In this document: positions 8,082 through 18,268 of the stretch, piece after piece
Position numbering within the stretch: the stretch's first letter is position 1
Layout of the letters: each line of letters opens with the position of its first letter
Assembly (NCBI GenBank): GCA_026692905.1
Contig: JAPLNL010000119.1
Location: 62,001-126,000, forward strand
Direction of reading: 5' to 3'
DNA: 64,000 nt
Source: Planctomycetota bacterium
Lineage (GTDB): Bacteria > Planctomycetota > Planctomycetia > Pirellulales > Pirellulaceae
The notes under the pieces: generated by a model
The model's database searches: none
What the model saw: only the letters and a program-made list of their open reading frames with translations
Told to the model about the DNA's origin: nothing
Position numbers and translations under genes: made by a program

Positions 8082-11000
8082 ATGGCAACATCCTCCAAGC
8101 GACGATTACAGCCCAAATCAATCCGTGTATTCGGTTCTGGCCGTAGTCAATTCCCTATTCCCAATTTGACCACTTTGCAGACGGCGTCTTACGAGGCGTT
8201 TTTGCAAGAGGACATTCCTTCGGATAAACGGAAAAACCAAGGGCTTGAGTCTGTCTTTCGTGAAATTTTCCCTGTTGAGAGCTATGACAAAACCGTCGCT
8301 CTTGAGTACTTGCGATACGAGCTTGGTAAGCCTCGCTACACGCCAGAGGAGTGTCGTCAGCTTCGGTTGACTTACGGCAAGCCTTTGAAGGTATGGTTTC
8401 GGTTGAAGCGAGATCAGCCGCTTGAAGAAGAAGTGTATTTGGGCGACGTCCCGATTATGCTCGGTGGTGGGGAGTTTATTATTAACGGTGCGGAGCGTGT
8501 GGTGGTAAGCCAGTTGCACCGATCGCCTGGCGTTGACTTTGTTGAGGAATCCGAAGGCACATCCGAGCGGAAGCTCCCGTCTGCCCGTGTGATTCCAGAG
8601 CGGGGTAGCTGGATCGAAATCAATGTCACTAAGAAGGATTCGTTGTCGGTTCGAATTGACCAGTCTGGTAAGTTCTCGGTGATGACGCTTCTGCGTGCAA
8701 TGTCGCCTAAGTTGAGCACTGAGCAGGATTTGCTGAATGCGTTTTACCAAATCACCCCGGAAAAGCTTTCGGGTGGAGGCAGCGTTGCCAAGATCGAAAA
8801 CAAGATCGCGGGGGATGATGTTGTTTATCCGGCGGACCACGAGCGAGCAGGTGAGATCATCATTGAAGCTGGTCAGAAGTTCACCAAGGCGCTTGCTGAA
8901 ACCGTTTGTACTAGCGGTGTGAAGAGTGTGCAGGTGATGGACTCGCCCAAGGTCCCTTATATCATTAATTCGATCGCGGAAGACAATACGAATTCGCACG
9001 AAGAGGCTTTGCTGCGAATCTATCAAAGGCTTCGTCCTGGTAATCCGCCAGCATTGGAAAAGGCTCGAACGCTTTTTCATGAAAAGTTCTTCGATATCAA
9101 TCGCTACCGTCTCGGTCGTGTGGGGCGATTTCGTGTGAATCGCAAGCTTGCGTTGGAAGTGCCTGAGGATGAGATGGCGCTGCGTCCGGAGGATTTGGTC
9201 GCCTCGATCAGATACTTGATCGATTTGTTCGACAGCGAGTCCAACGCTCGCTTTGACGACATTGACCACCTTGGTAATCGACGTTTGCGAACGATCGACG
9301 AACTGGCTTGCGAGGAGCTCCGCAAGGGCTTTTTGAAGCTGCGTCGAACGGTCCAGGAGCGAATGAGTCTCAAGGAAGTTGAGGACATGACCCCTCGGTC
9401 GTTGGTGAATCCAAAGAGCATCAGCGCAGCGATCGAATATTTCTTCGGTCGTGGTGAGTTGTCGCAGGTCGTCGACCAGACCAACCCTCTGTCGCAGTTG
9501 ACGCACGAACGTCGTTTGTCGGCTCTTGGGCCGGGCGGTTTGAATCGAAAACGTGCAGGATTTGAAGTTCGTGACGTGCATATTTCGCACTATGGTCGTA
9601 TCTGCCCGATTGAGACTCCTGAAGGTACGAATATCGGTTTGATCAGTTCGCTCTCGATCTACGCTGGTGTTGACGAGTACGGATTCTTGGTGACTCCGTA
9701 CCGTAAAGTAGTTGAGGGCAAAGTCACCGAAGAAGTGGTCTGGCTCAGAGCGGACGAGGAATCCGATTCCTACATTGGACCAGCCGATTTGGCGGTCAAA
9801 GACGGAGCGTTGGTTGCCGGTCCGAGCTTGATCGCTCGTCACCGAAGCGATTTCGAAATCGTCCCTCCCGAAACCGTTCACTACATGGACATCGCTCCGA
9901 GTCAAATGATCGGTGTTTCCGCTGGTTTGATTCCGTTCCTTGAGCATGACGACGCCAATCGTGCGCTCATGGGTTCTAACATGCAGCGACAAGCGGTTCC
10001 GTTGTTGGTGGCCGAGCCAGCCATCGTTGGAACAGGTCTTGAGCGTGAGGTTGCTGCCAATAGCTCGATGGTGGTCCGTGCTCGCAAAGCTGGAAAGGTT
10101 ACCTACGTCGACTCGATGAGAATCGAAGTGGGCAATGACATATACCATCTGAAGAAGTACCAAGGGCTGAACGAGCGCACATGCCTAAATCAGCGACCGA
10201 TCATCCAGATGGGGGACAAGGTTGAAAAGGGACAGATTATAGCCGATGGGGCCTCGACCCATTTAGGTGAGCTCGCACTTGGGCGAAACGTTCTGGTCGG
10301 TTTCATGTCGTTCGATGGCTACAACTACGAAGATGCGATCATCATCAGCGAAGAGTTGGTCAAGCAAGACGTTTACACCTCGATTCACATCGAAGAGTTT
10401 GACGTGGAAATTCGCGAGACCAAGCTTGGTCGCGAAGAGTTCACTCGGGACATTCCAAACGTGAGTGAGAAAGCCCTTCGCAATCTTGATGAAAGCGGTA
10501 TTGTTCAGATCGGTACATATGTTGCCCCCGGCGATATCCTCGTTGGCAAGGTTTCGCCGAAGAGCAAGACTGAGCTAACGCCGGAAGAAAAGTTGCTTCA
10601 TGCGATTTTCGGACGTGCGGGGGAAGACGTCAAGAACGACTCTCTAGAAGTGAGTTCGGGCGTTGAAGGCATCGTGATTGATACTCAGAAGTTTTCGCGT
10701 CGAATGAGTCTCTCTGAAGAGGAGCGAAAGGAATTCGAGAAGGAGCTCAAGCGAGTTGAGACCGAAGGTAACAAGGAGATCGCGACGTCGTTTGCGTCGT
10801 TTGCTGAAGAGCTTGAAAAAGCCATTGGCGGCAAGCTGACCGATGACGATGGTACTCCGTTGACCGGTGGCCAGGATCCGAAGTACATCGCGGAAAAGGC
10901 TCAAACGTTCAATTTGTCTCGTTTGATCAATCGACTTGATGCAGGTTTGCACGCAGAAGTCAAAAAGGTTTACAAGAACCTTTGGCCTGCTGTAGAAGAA

Positions 11001-11801
11001 GCACTCGATATTCGTGACCGTCAGCTTAACAGCATGAAGCGCGGCGACGAATTGCGGAGCGGCGTGCTTCAAATGGTCAAGGTCTACATTGCTACCAAGC
11101 GAGTTATTAGCGTTGGGGACAAGATGGCCGGTCGGCACGGTAACAAGGGGGTAATCTCCAAGGTGTTGCCAGTGGAAGACATGCCATTTTTGCCGGACGG
11201 TACTCCGTTGCAGATCATGTTGAATCCGCTTGGGGTTCCAAGCCGTATGAACGTCGGTCAGATTTTGGAGACTCACTTGGGTTGGGCGGGGGCTACTTCG
11301 GGCTTCCAAGCTCTGACACCGGTCTTCGATGGAGCAACCGAAGGAGACATCAACGACGCGTTAGAGCAAGCGGGATTGCCGCGTCACGGCAAAATCAAGC
11401 TGTATGACGGCCGAACAGGCGAGCAAATGAACCAAGAGACCACTGTTGGTTACATTTACATGCTCAAGTTGCATCACCTTGTTGACGACAAAGTCCATGC
11501 TCGAAGCACGGGGCCTTACTCGCTCATCACCCAGCAACCGCTCGGTGGTAAAGCAAGATTTGGTGGCCAGCGATTCGGGGAAATGGAAGTGTGGGCTCTC
11601 GAAGCTTACGGTGCAGCGTACATCCTTCAGGAACTGCTGACAGTGAAGAGCGACGACGTCGAAGGTCGAACGAAGATTTACGAATCGATGGTCAAGGGCG
11701 AGAACACACTGGAAGCCGGAACGCCAGCGAGCTTCGACGTTTTGACCAATGAAATTCGTGGTCTTGCATTGAACATGCGACTCGAAAAGCGACGCCTGTA
11801 G
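8082..11801 (+). CDS. rpoB: RNA polymerase beta subunit RpoB
   Basis: Second-largest core subunit of RNA polymerase, 1239 residues. Seen in order: beta protrusion and lobe ([40 protein letters not shown]), the rifampicin-pocket region at about 454-490 ending in [10 protein letters not shown], then [25 protein letters not shown], the hybrid-binding region [18 protein letters not shown], the [13 protein letters not shown] motif, [14 protein letters not shown] and the C-terminal clamp segment ending in LRLEKRRL-like sequence. Start ATG at 8082 fits the family N terminus. rpoC follows after 192 bases on the same strand. Confidence 0.99.
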   Translation: MATSSKRRLQPKSIRVFGSGRSQFPIPNLTTLQTASYEAFLQEDIPSDKRKNQGLESVFREIFPVESYDKTVALEYLRYELGKPRYTPEECRQLRLTYGKPLKVWFRLKRDQPLEEEVYLGDVPIMLGGGEFIINGAERVVVSQLHRSPGVDFVEESEGTSERKLPSARVIPERGSWIEINVTKKDSLSVRIDQSGKFSVMTLLRAMSPKLSTEQDLLNAFYQITPEKLSGGGSVAKIENKIAGDDVVYPADHERAGEIIIEAGQKFTKALAETVCTSGVKSVQVMDSPKVPYIINSIAEDNTNSHEEALLRIYQRLRPGNPPALEKARTLFHEKFFDINRYRLGRVGRFRVNRKLALEVPEDEMALRPEDLVASIRYLIDLFDSESNARFDDIDHLGNRRLRTIDELACEELRKGFLKLRRTVQERMSLKEVEDMTPRSLVNPKSISAAIEYFFGRGELSQVVDQTNPLSQLTHERRLSALGPGGLNRKRAGFEVRDVHISHYGRICPIETPEGTNIGLISSLSIYAGVDEYGFLVTPYRKVVEGKVTEEVVWLRADEESDSYIGPADLAVKDGALVAGPSLIARHRSDFEIVPPETVHYMDIAPSQMIGVSAGLIPFLEHDDANRALMGSNMQRQAVPLLVAEPAIVGTGLEREVAANSSMVVRARKAGKVTYVDSMRIEVGNDIYHLKKYQGLNERTCLNQRPIIQMGDKVEKGQIIADGASTHLGELALGRNVLVGFMSFDGYNYEDAIIISEELVKQDVYTSIHIEEFDVEIRETKLGREEFTRDIPNVSEKALRNLDESGIVQIGTYVAPGDILVGKVSPKSKTELTPEEKLLHAIFGRAGEDVKNDSLEVSSGVEGIVIDTQKFSRRMSLSEEERKEFEKELKRVETEGNKEIATSFASFAEELEKAIGGKLTDDDGTPLTGGQDPKYIAEKAQTFNLSRLINRLDAGLHAEVKKVYKNLWPAVEEALDIRDRQLNSMKRGDELRSGVLQMVKVYIATKRVISVGDKMAGRHGNKGVISKVLPVEDMPFLPDGTPLQIMLNPLGVPSRMNVGQILETHLGWAGATSGFQALTPVFDGATEGDINDALEQAGLPRHGKIKLYDGRTGEQMNQETTVGYIYMLKLHHLVDDKVHARSTGPYSLITQQPLGGKARFGGQRFGEMEVWALEAYGAAYILQELLTVKSDDVEGRTKIYESMVKGENTLEAGTPASFDVLTNEIRGLALNMRLEKRRL

Positions 11802-11993
11802 TCAAACGCGATAGCAGGTTCCGGCTTGCGATAGCATGACATGTCCTCAGTAATCAACCAAAAACGCGAGATTCGATACGGGTCTCGCAAACTTAAATAA
11901 GCATTCTCCACCCTCACTTATCACCTTAGACGATTCCCATTTGACTTGCTGTCGAGTTAAATGCCGAGTTGTTGAGAACAGGAGTTTTTCGTA

Positions 11994-14900
11994 ATGGCCA
12001 ATGCCGAAGCCACCTACGATCGCGTAAACGATTACACCTCAGTCAAGATTTCTCTAGCGAGACCCCAGGACATTCGTTCTTGGTCGTTCGGTGAAGTCAA
12101 GAAGCCTGAGACCATCAACTACCGTACCTACCGTCCGGAAAAAGATGGTCTTTTCTGCGAACGGATTTTTGGCCCTGAAAAGGACTGGGAGTGCGCTTGC
12201 GGTAAGTACCGCGGGATGAAGTACAAAGGGATGATTTGCGATCGCTGCGGTGTTAAGGTTACGCACTCGCGCGTTCGACGCAAGCGAATGGGCCACATTG
12301 AATTGGCGGCACCCGTTGCTCACATTTGGTTCTTCAAGGCCATGCCAAGCCGCTTGGGCAATTTGCTCGAGATGAAGACCACGAGTCTCGAGAAGGTTAT
12401 TTACTTCCAGGATTACGTTGTCACTAACGCTGGAACGACTGAGCTTGAAAACCAACAGCTTTTGACCGAAGAAGAGTATCGAGCCGCTCGCGCTCAATAC
12501 GGGGAAGCATTCGAAGCCGACATGGGCGCCGAAGCGGTTCGCAAGCTGCTGCAGTCACTTGATTTGGTAAAGCTCTCCGAAGTACTCCGTGTTGAGCTGG
12601 CAGAGACAAGCAGTAAGCAGCGCAAGAAGGACTTGATCAACCGGCTGAAACTGGTGGAATCGATTCGCGACAGCGAAAACCGTCCTGAGTGGATGGTTCT
12701 CGACGTTATTCCTGTGATTCCGCCTGATCTTCGTCCATTGGTTCTGTTGGATAGCGGCAACTTCGCAACGTCCGACTTGAACGACCTCTATCGTCGTATT
12801 ATCAATCGAAACAATCGATTGCGCAAGCTGGTCGATTTGAATGCTCCTGAAGTCATCATCCGCAATGAAAAGCGTATGCTTCAGCAGTCCGTCGATGCGT
12901 TGTTTGACAACGGCCGTTGCAAACGTCCCGTTTTGGGCAGCAGCAACCGCCCGCTCAAGTCGCTGACCGACATGATCAAGGGCAAGCAAGGTCGATTCCG
13001 CGAAAATCTCCTGGGTAAGCGAGTCGACTACTCGGCGCGAAGCGTTATCGTGGTTGGGCCGCGACTTCGATTGCACCAATGCGGCCTGCCAAAGAAGATC
13101 GCTTTGGAATTGTATCAGCCGTTCATCATTCGCAAGCTGAAAGAGCTTGGACACGCTGACACGATCAAGTCGGCGAAGAAGATGTTGGAACGCAAGGACG
13201 AAGAAGTTTGGGATATCCTTGAACAGGTGATTCGCAATCACCCAGTGCTTCTCAATCGAGCTCCAACGCTTCACCGAATGGGTATTCAAGCGTTTGAACC
13301 GATCTTGGTCGAAGGCAACGCGATTCACTTGCACCCGTTGGTTTGTAAGGGGTTCAATGCCGACTTCGACGGTGACCAGATGGCTGTGCACTTGCCTCTC
13401 TCGATCGAGGCACAGGTCGAAGCTCACACTCTGATGATGAGCACGCACAACATTTTCGCGCCGAGCAATGGCAAGCCGATCATGAGTCCATCGCAGGATA
13501 CTGTGATGGGTTGCAACTACATCACTGTGGAGTTGCCTGACCAAAAGGGTGAGGGCATGACCTTTGCCACGATGATGGAAGCCGATTATGCGAATCAGCA
13601 AGGTGTCATAGCCATGCACGCGAAGATCAAAGTCCGGTTGCCAAAGGATCGACGTCTCAAGTCGGATGAGCCGAGTGCAAAGTACGGTGCGGTCATACAA
13701 ACCACCTTCGGTCGAATTTTGTTCAATTCGATTTTGCCGCAGGGAATGGACTTCTACAATATGCCTCTTAAGGGTAGCGACTTGGCTGCCGTTATTAGCG
13801 ACTGCTATCATCGTCTAGGCCGTCGACCAACGATTAAATTGTTGGACGATATGAATCAACTCGGTTTTCGCGAGTCGACCAAGAGCGGTCTTTCATTCGG
13901 TGCCGACGACCTTGTGACACCCACATCCAAGATCAAGCACATCGCCGACGCGGACAAAAAGGTGATGATGTTCCAGAAGAACTATTTCAAGGGGGTTATG
14001 ACCGCCAAGGAACGGTACAATCAGGTTCTGGAAGCTTGGACGGCAACGCGAGATTTTATCACTACCGACATGATGCTCGCGATGAAGAACGATACCCACC
14101 GCGGCAATTGGTACATCAACCCTGTGTTTTTGATGGCGAACTCCGGTGCACGAGGTGGTATCGAGCAGATTCGACAATTGGCGGGTATGCGAGGTCTGAT
14201 GGCCAAGCCGACGGGCGAAATCATCGAAACGCCGATCAAGTCCAACTTCCGGGAAGGGTTAACCGTACTCGAGTACTTCAGCTCGACGCACGGTGCTCGT
14301 AAGGGCTTGGCAGATACGGCCCTCAAGACGGCTGACTCCGGTTATTTGACTCGTAAGCTGGCCGACGTTGCACAAAACGTGGTCATCACCATGAACGACT
14401 GCGGAACCACCCAAGGGATTACCAAGGGTGTTATCTACCGAGGCGAAAAGGTCGAAGTCAAGCTTGCCGACTCGATCGCTGGTCGTGTAAGTCGTCAAAA
14501 CATCGTCAATCTGATCACTTCGGAAACGATTGTCGGCGAAGATCAAATGATCACTCGCGAAATCGCTCGCAAGATCGAAGAGATGGGCTTGGAAAAGATC
14601 CAAGTCAGGTCGCCAATGACTTGCGATGCCCCGCTCGGTATCTGCCGTACTTGCTACGGCATGGACATGAGTACCGGTGCACTCGTCGAAGAGGGAATGG
14701 CGGTTGGAATTATCGCCGCACAAAGCATCGGTGAACCTGGAACGCAGTTAACCATGCGTACCTTCCACCGAGGTGGTGAAGCCGGTACGAGCTTGATCGA
14801 TAACGACATCAAGGCCAAGAAGGGTGGTATCGTCAAGTTCTTGAAGATGCGTTTGGTTACCAACGATGACGGACACGACGTGGTCTTAACCCGTAATTGC

Positions 14901-16304
14901 GAAATTGCCCTGGTTGACGCCAAGGGTCGCGAAATCGACCGATACGACGTTCCATCCGGTGCTCGCTTGAGCGTCAAGGAAGACCAAGAAATCGTCAAGG
15001 ACCAGCAAATTTGCCAGTGGAATCCACACAAGATTCCAATCTTTGCAACTGCCAGCGGTAAGGTCGTTTTCGTTGATATCATCGAAGGCGAAACCATGAA
15101 GCTGGAAAAAGATACCGGCGGTATTATCCGACGACGTATCATGGATGCACGCGGAAAGTTCCATCCGCAAATCGTGATTGAAGACGCTGACGGAAAGGCT
15201 ATCGACGTACACTACCTACCTGACCGTGCGTTGATCAACTGCACAGAAGGCAAGCAAGTAAACGCAGGTACCGAGTTGGCGGAAATCGACCGAGAAGCGA
15301 CCGGGGTGAGTGACATCACCGGTGGTCTGCCTCGAGTTACCGAAATCTTCGAAGCTCGAAAGCCAAAGGATCCAGCCGTTGTTGCTGAACTCGACGGTAT
15401 TGTTGAAATTTCGAAGGACCGCAAACGCGGTAAGCGATCGATTGTGGTTCGTAGCGAGAGCGGCGAAGAAACGGAACACTTGGTGCCACCAGGCAAACGA
15501 TTCATGGTCACTTCGGGAGACTCCGTTAAGGCGGGTCAGGCGCTCGTTGAAGGTCCACTGGTGCCACACGACATTCTTCGAGTCAGCGGTGAAGAAGCCG
15601 TACAGCAGTACTTGGTACACGAAGTACAACAAGTTTATCGTCTCCAGAAAGTGGAAATCAGCGATAAGCACATCGAGATCATCATCGCTCGAATGTTGCG
15701 TAAGATTAAGATCACGAACGCTGGCGATACGAACTTGTTGTCCGGATTGGTCATGGACCGATTTGAATTCAAGCGACACAACGATCAACTTGCGAAGTGC
15801 TTGAAGATCTCGGATCCAGGCGACACCGAGTTTGCACTCGGTGCGATTGTTCCGAAAGAAGCTTTCGAAACATCCAATGCTCAGTGCGAAGCCCTCGGTG
15901 GCAAGGCAGCCAAGGGCAAGAAGCCGAAGCCGGCTCACGGCGAAGTTCAGTTGCTGGGTATTACCAAGGCAGCTGTTCAAAGCAATAGCTTTATCTCGGC
16001 AGCAAGCTTCCAGGAAACGACCAAGGTACTGACCGAAGCAGCATTGGCTGGCAAGGTTGATAGGCTGGTCGGTCTAAAGGAAAACGTGATTCTCGGTCAC
16101 TTGATCCCAGCAGGTACTGGTTTCCGAATCTTCCAAGATTCGGAAGTTAGCTATCGCAAGGAAGCCTTGGAAGACCTTGTCAATCGTGGAACGGCTGCAG
16201 CTGAGCAAAGTTTCCCGTTGCTAGCGGATGCACCGCGACCACAAACGGGTGCCGAGTCGGTACAGCCGCCATCGGTTTCCGATGCGGAAGTAAACGACGA
16301 GTAG
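11994..16304 (+). CDS. rpoC: RNA polymerase beta' subunit RpoC
   Basis: Largest core subunit, 1436 residues. The N-terminal zinc site is C-x-C...C-x2-C ([14 protein letters not shown]), the catalytic magnesium site is NADFDGD at residues 455-461, followed by the bridge-helix and trigger-loop regions and the second zinc site (DCG... [13 protein letters not shown]). The C-terminal 60 residues run past the last conserved block. A good AGGAG lies 10 bases before ATG 11994. Together with rpoB it forms one transcription unit closed by the terminator at 16334. Confidence 0.99.
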   Translation: MANAEATYDRVNDYTSVKISLARPQDIRSWSFGEVKKPETINYRTYRPEKDGLFCERIFGPEKDWECACGKYRGMKYKGMICDRCGVKVTHSRVRRKRMGHIELAAPVAHIWFFKAMPSRLGNLLEMKTTSLEKVIYFQDYVVTNAGTTELENQQLLTEEEYRAARAQYGEAFEADMGAEAVRKLLQSLDLVKLSEVLRVELAETSSKQRKKDLINRLKLVESIRDSENRPEWMVLDVIPVIPPDLRPLVLLDSGNFATSDLNDLYRRIINRNNRLRKLVDLNAPEVIIRNEKRMLQQSVDALFDNGRCKRPVLGSSNRPLKSLTDMIKGKQGRFRENLLGKRVDYSARSVIVVGPRLRLHQCGLPKKIALELYQPFIIRKLKELGHADTIKSAKKMLERKDEEVWDILEQVIRNHPVLLNRAPTLHRMGIQAFEPILVEGNAIHLHPLVCKGFNADFDGDQMAVHLPLSIEAQVEAHTLMMSTHNIFAPSNGKPIMSPSQDTVMGCNYITVELPDQKGEGMTFATMMEADYANQQGVIAMHAKIKVRLPKDRRLKSDEPSAKYGAVIQTTFGRILFNSILPQGMDFYNMPLKGSDLAAVISDCYHRLGRRPTIKLLDDMNQLGFRESTKSGLSFGADDLVTPTSKIKHIADADKKVMMFQKNYFKGVMTAKERYNQVLEAWTATRDFITTDMMLAMKNDTHRGNWYINPVFLMANSGARGGIEQIRQLAGMRGLMAKPTGEIIETPIKSNFREGLTVLEYFSSTHGARKGLADTALKTADSGYLTRKLADVAQNVVITMNDCGTTQGITKGVIYRGEKVEVKLADSIAGRVSRQNIVNLITSETIVGEDQMITREIARKIEEMGLEKIQVRSPMTCDAPLGICRTCYGMDMSTGALVEEGMAVGIIAAQSIGEPGTQLTMRTFHRGGEAGTSLIDNDIKAKKGGIVKFLKMRLVTNDDGHDVVLTRNCEIALVDAKGREIDRYDVPSGARLSVKEDQEIVKDQQICQWNPHKIPIFATASGKVVFVDIIEGETMKLEKDTGGIIRRRIMDARGKFHPQIVIEDADGKAIDVHYLPDRALINCTEGKQVNAGTELAEIDREATGVSDITGGLPRVTEIFEARKPKDPAVVAELDGIVEISKDRKRGKRSIVVRSESGEETEHLVPPGKRFMVTSGDSVKAGQALVEGPLVPHDILRVSGEEAVQQYLVHEVQQVYRLQKVEISDKHIEIIIARMLRKIKITNAGDTNLLSGLVMDRFEFKRHNDQLAKCLKISDPGDTEFALGAIVPKEAFETSNAQCEALGGKAAKGKKPKPAHGEVQLLGITKAAVQSNSFISAASFQETTKVLTEAALAGKVDRLVGLKENVILGHLIPAGTGFRIFQDSEVSYRKEALEDLVNRGTAAAEQSFPLLADAPRPQTGAESVQPPSVSDAEVNDE

Positions 16305-16333
16305 TTGAGCGTTGGTCTTGAAAAGATATTCTG

Positions 16334-16363
16334 AAAAGGGGCATGCTAAGCATGCCCCTTTTT
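16334..16363 (+). terminator. Rho-independent terminator of rpoBC
   Basis: A perfect 13-bp stem (AAAAGGGGCATGC / GCATGCCCCTTTT) with a TAA loop, ending in a T run, lies 30 bases after the rpoC stop codon. Confidence 0.95.
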
Positions 16364-16446
16364 CGTTTCTGGGCAGTGGAAACCGGGGCAGTGGTCTATT
16401 CATTCCAATAGGAAGGCCATCTCACTTTATTGGGGAAAGGTGTATA

Positions 16447-16572
16447 GCCGTGAAACGGCGACACCTCACCGTGGCGCCGTTTCACGGCTCTTGAATTCAT
16501 CGTTGCTAGAGACCGTGGGGCGAGCCCCACGGCTACCAAGTGTCGCCGCTATCGTGGCTAAGAAACAAAGCG
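16447..16572. repeat. Repeat family A, copy A1 (uninterrupted)
   Basis: Two adjoining palindromic modules: a hairpin with arms GCCGTGAAACGGCG... and ...CGCCGTTTCACGGC (16447-16488), and a second part 16510-16572 with the GTGGGGC/GCCCCAC hairpin followed by GTCGCCGCTATCGTGGCTAA. The second part recurs at 31862 and both at 39615-39880. The rest of the 16364-16893 gap holds further small GC-rich palindromes and no gene that I can support. Confidence 0.85.
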
Positions 16573-16893
16573 ATAGTCGCTTACCAGAAAATCGACAGGT
16601 CCAAAAGTGAATGGGCCACCGAGGCCGCTGGGGTCTCAAAGGAACTAGCCGCGTTACGATTTCCAGGGCAAACTAGCGCCCGCGGCTCAATTCGAACAAA
16701 GTGAGTGCCATTTGGCTAGCCCGTCGGCTAATTGCGTGACAACAAAAATTGACTTGCGCGTCGTGCTAGCATTTTGGCCAAACTACCCCGCTTATCTTGA
16801 GAGTATTTACCCATTTTTGCTAAAGTTGGTTTGGGGAAGTGCGCGATGGATGCGCACGAATGGATGAATAGATTTCTCAGATAGCCAGCACCG

Positions 16894-18003
16894 ATGCTCC
16901 AAGTCAACCAAAAACAACCTAACACGCGGGTCTCTCCCGGTTGGGTGTTGTTATGGTTTTTCGCGGGTTTCGGCATGTGCTCGGGTTTAGGTTGCCGGAG
17001 TTTTGTCCAAGCGAAATCCAATTCCCAACTTGTCGCTGCGCGAGAGTTGTCTCGTCGCGGCGCCGATGCGATGCAGCGATCGCGCCCGCAAGATGCCGAA
17101 ATGCTCTTCTCGGAAGCCCTTCGGAATTCCACGTTGGACGAGCGTGCACACTGGGGCTTTGCGACTTCGCTGTGGCAACGGGGAGAAAAACAGCGAGCGA
17201 TCGAGCACATGCGTGAAGCCCTTCGGCTCTCCGGCAAGAATCCTGAGTACGCGGTGCGACTGGGTGAAATGAATCTCGAAGTCGGCAATCGCGGAGCCGC
17301 GCGTGAATTGGCACTGGGGGTCCTTTCGGTTAATCACAAACATGCTGAGGCTTGGGCATTGCTCGGAGACACGCACCAAGCGGAGCGAGACTGGCCCGCT
17401 GCCGAGGAATGCTACAACCGCGCGTTGCTGGAACGAAGCGACTACCCACGCGTGCAACTTTCCGTTGCCGAGATTTATCTTCGCACAGGTCGCCCGAGAG
17501 GTACGCTTAGGATTCTAGATCGGATGGCGGATTTGCACGCCACCTCAAGCAACGATCCTGATGTGCTGTTAATGCGAGGCGTCACTTTAGCGGATCTGGG
17601 ACGCGAATCGGCAGCGGCCGAAGCTCTCGCTATGGCCTCCGAGAGAATGCCCAGCGATCGTGTCGACAAGCAAATCCAACTGGTGACAGCACAGCATCGG
17701 ATAGGCGAATTGGTGCCTGCCCGCATCACGCTCGGCAAACTAATCGCATCGAATACCAACAACCCCGAGGTCAAGCGGCTTCAGTCGATGCTAGACATGT
17801 CCTTTGCCCACCTCTCCGATCCAACAAATCCTGGCGTTCGCGACCCAAACCTTATGGCAAGCCAGGGAGTGGATAAACAAAATCTGTTGCAAAATGGGGT
17901 TTCCAATTTCGGAAAGCCGAACGCGACTCTCATTGCGAGCCCAACGCTCAACGGCAGTTCGGGTATGCTAAATGGCACTGCAGGCGACCTGCTTCGCCGA
18001 TAG
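16894..18003 (+). CDS. TPR-repeat lipoprotein
   Basis: A 369-residue exported protein. The N terminus has a hydrophobic stretch ending in SGLGC, which fits a lipobox with Cys34 as the lipidated residue. Residues about 48-270 are a solenoid of tetratricopeptide-like helical pairs (AHWGFATSLWQRGEKQRAIEHMREAL, AWALLGDTHQAERDWPAAEECYNRAL, PDVLLMRGVTLADLGRESAAAEAL). The C-terminal 80 residues are low in structure and rich in N, S and G. It should act as a scaffold at a membrane facing the periplasm; no partner is evident. The short open frame between this gene and the next is filled by repeat C1. Confidence 0.8.
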   Translation: MLQVNQKQPNTRVSPGWVLLWFFAGFGMCSGLGCRSFVQAKSNSQLVAARELSRRGADAMQRSRPQDAEMLFSEALRNSTLDERAHWGFATSLWQRGEKQRAIEHMREALRLSGKNPEYAVRLGEMNLEVGNRGAARELALGVLSVNHKHAEAWALLGDTHQAERDWPAAEECYNRALLERSDYPRVQLSVAEIYLRTGRPRGTLRILDRMADLHATSSNDPDVLLMRGVTLADLGRESAAAEALAMASERMPSDRVDKQIQLVTAQHRIGELVPARITLGKLIASNTNNPEVKRLQSMLDMSFAHLSDPTNPGVRDPNLMASQGVDKQNLLQNGVSNFGKPNATLIASPTLNGSSGMLNGTAGDLLRR

Positions 18004-18099
18004 TTCCTCTTTGCCACGAGTACCCGCCATGCGACCAAGAAATCGAGTTCCCTTAGCGTTGACAGAAACCGATACGATTTTCTCCCTCTCGCTCCGTTT

Positions 18100-18232
18100 C
18101 GGCAACGCGGTGAAGCCTTATGTTGAGAAACTCGTCAAGAGTTTACGTCGTTTCGGCGATGCAGCCGAAAGTCTCGACGACTTTCGCTCCACAAAAGCCT
18201 GGTCTCTGCATCGAAAAAGGTTTTACAGCGTT
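18100..18232. repeat. Repeat family C, copy C1
   Basis: Starts GGCAACGCGGTGAAGC and contains the family core: GAAACTCGTCAAGAGTTT, a short spacer, then GCCGAAAGTCTCGACGACTT. It ends near TTTTACAGCGTTCCC. It lies entirely open in the frame of the downstream hydrolase, so it would be read as an N-terminal extension if translation began at 17972. Confidence 0.85.
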
Positions 18233-18268
18233 CCCCTCAAGAGGCGAGGGGAGCAAAGTCAAAAAGAT

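Noticed and set aside
8118-10163. 681-codon minus-strand frame opposite rpoB
   Set aside because: Exact shadow of rpoB; the protein is basic and shows no family pattern.
12555-13811. 418-codon minus-strand frame opposite rpoC
   Set aside because: Shadow of rpoC, explained by its codon use.
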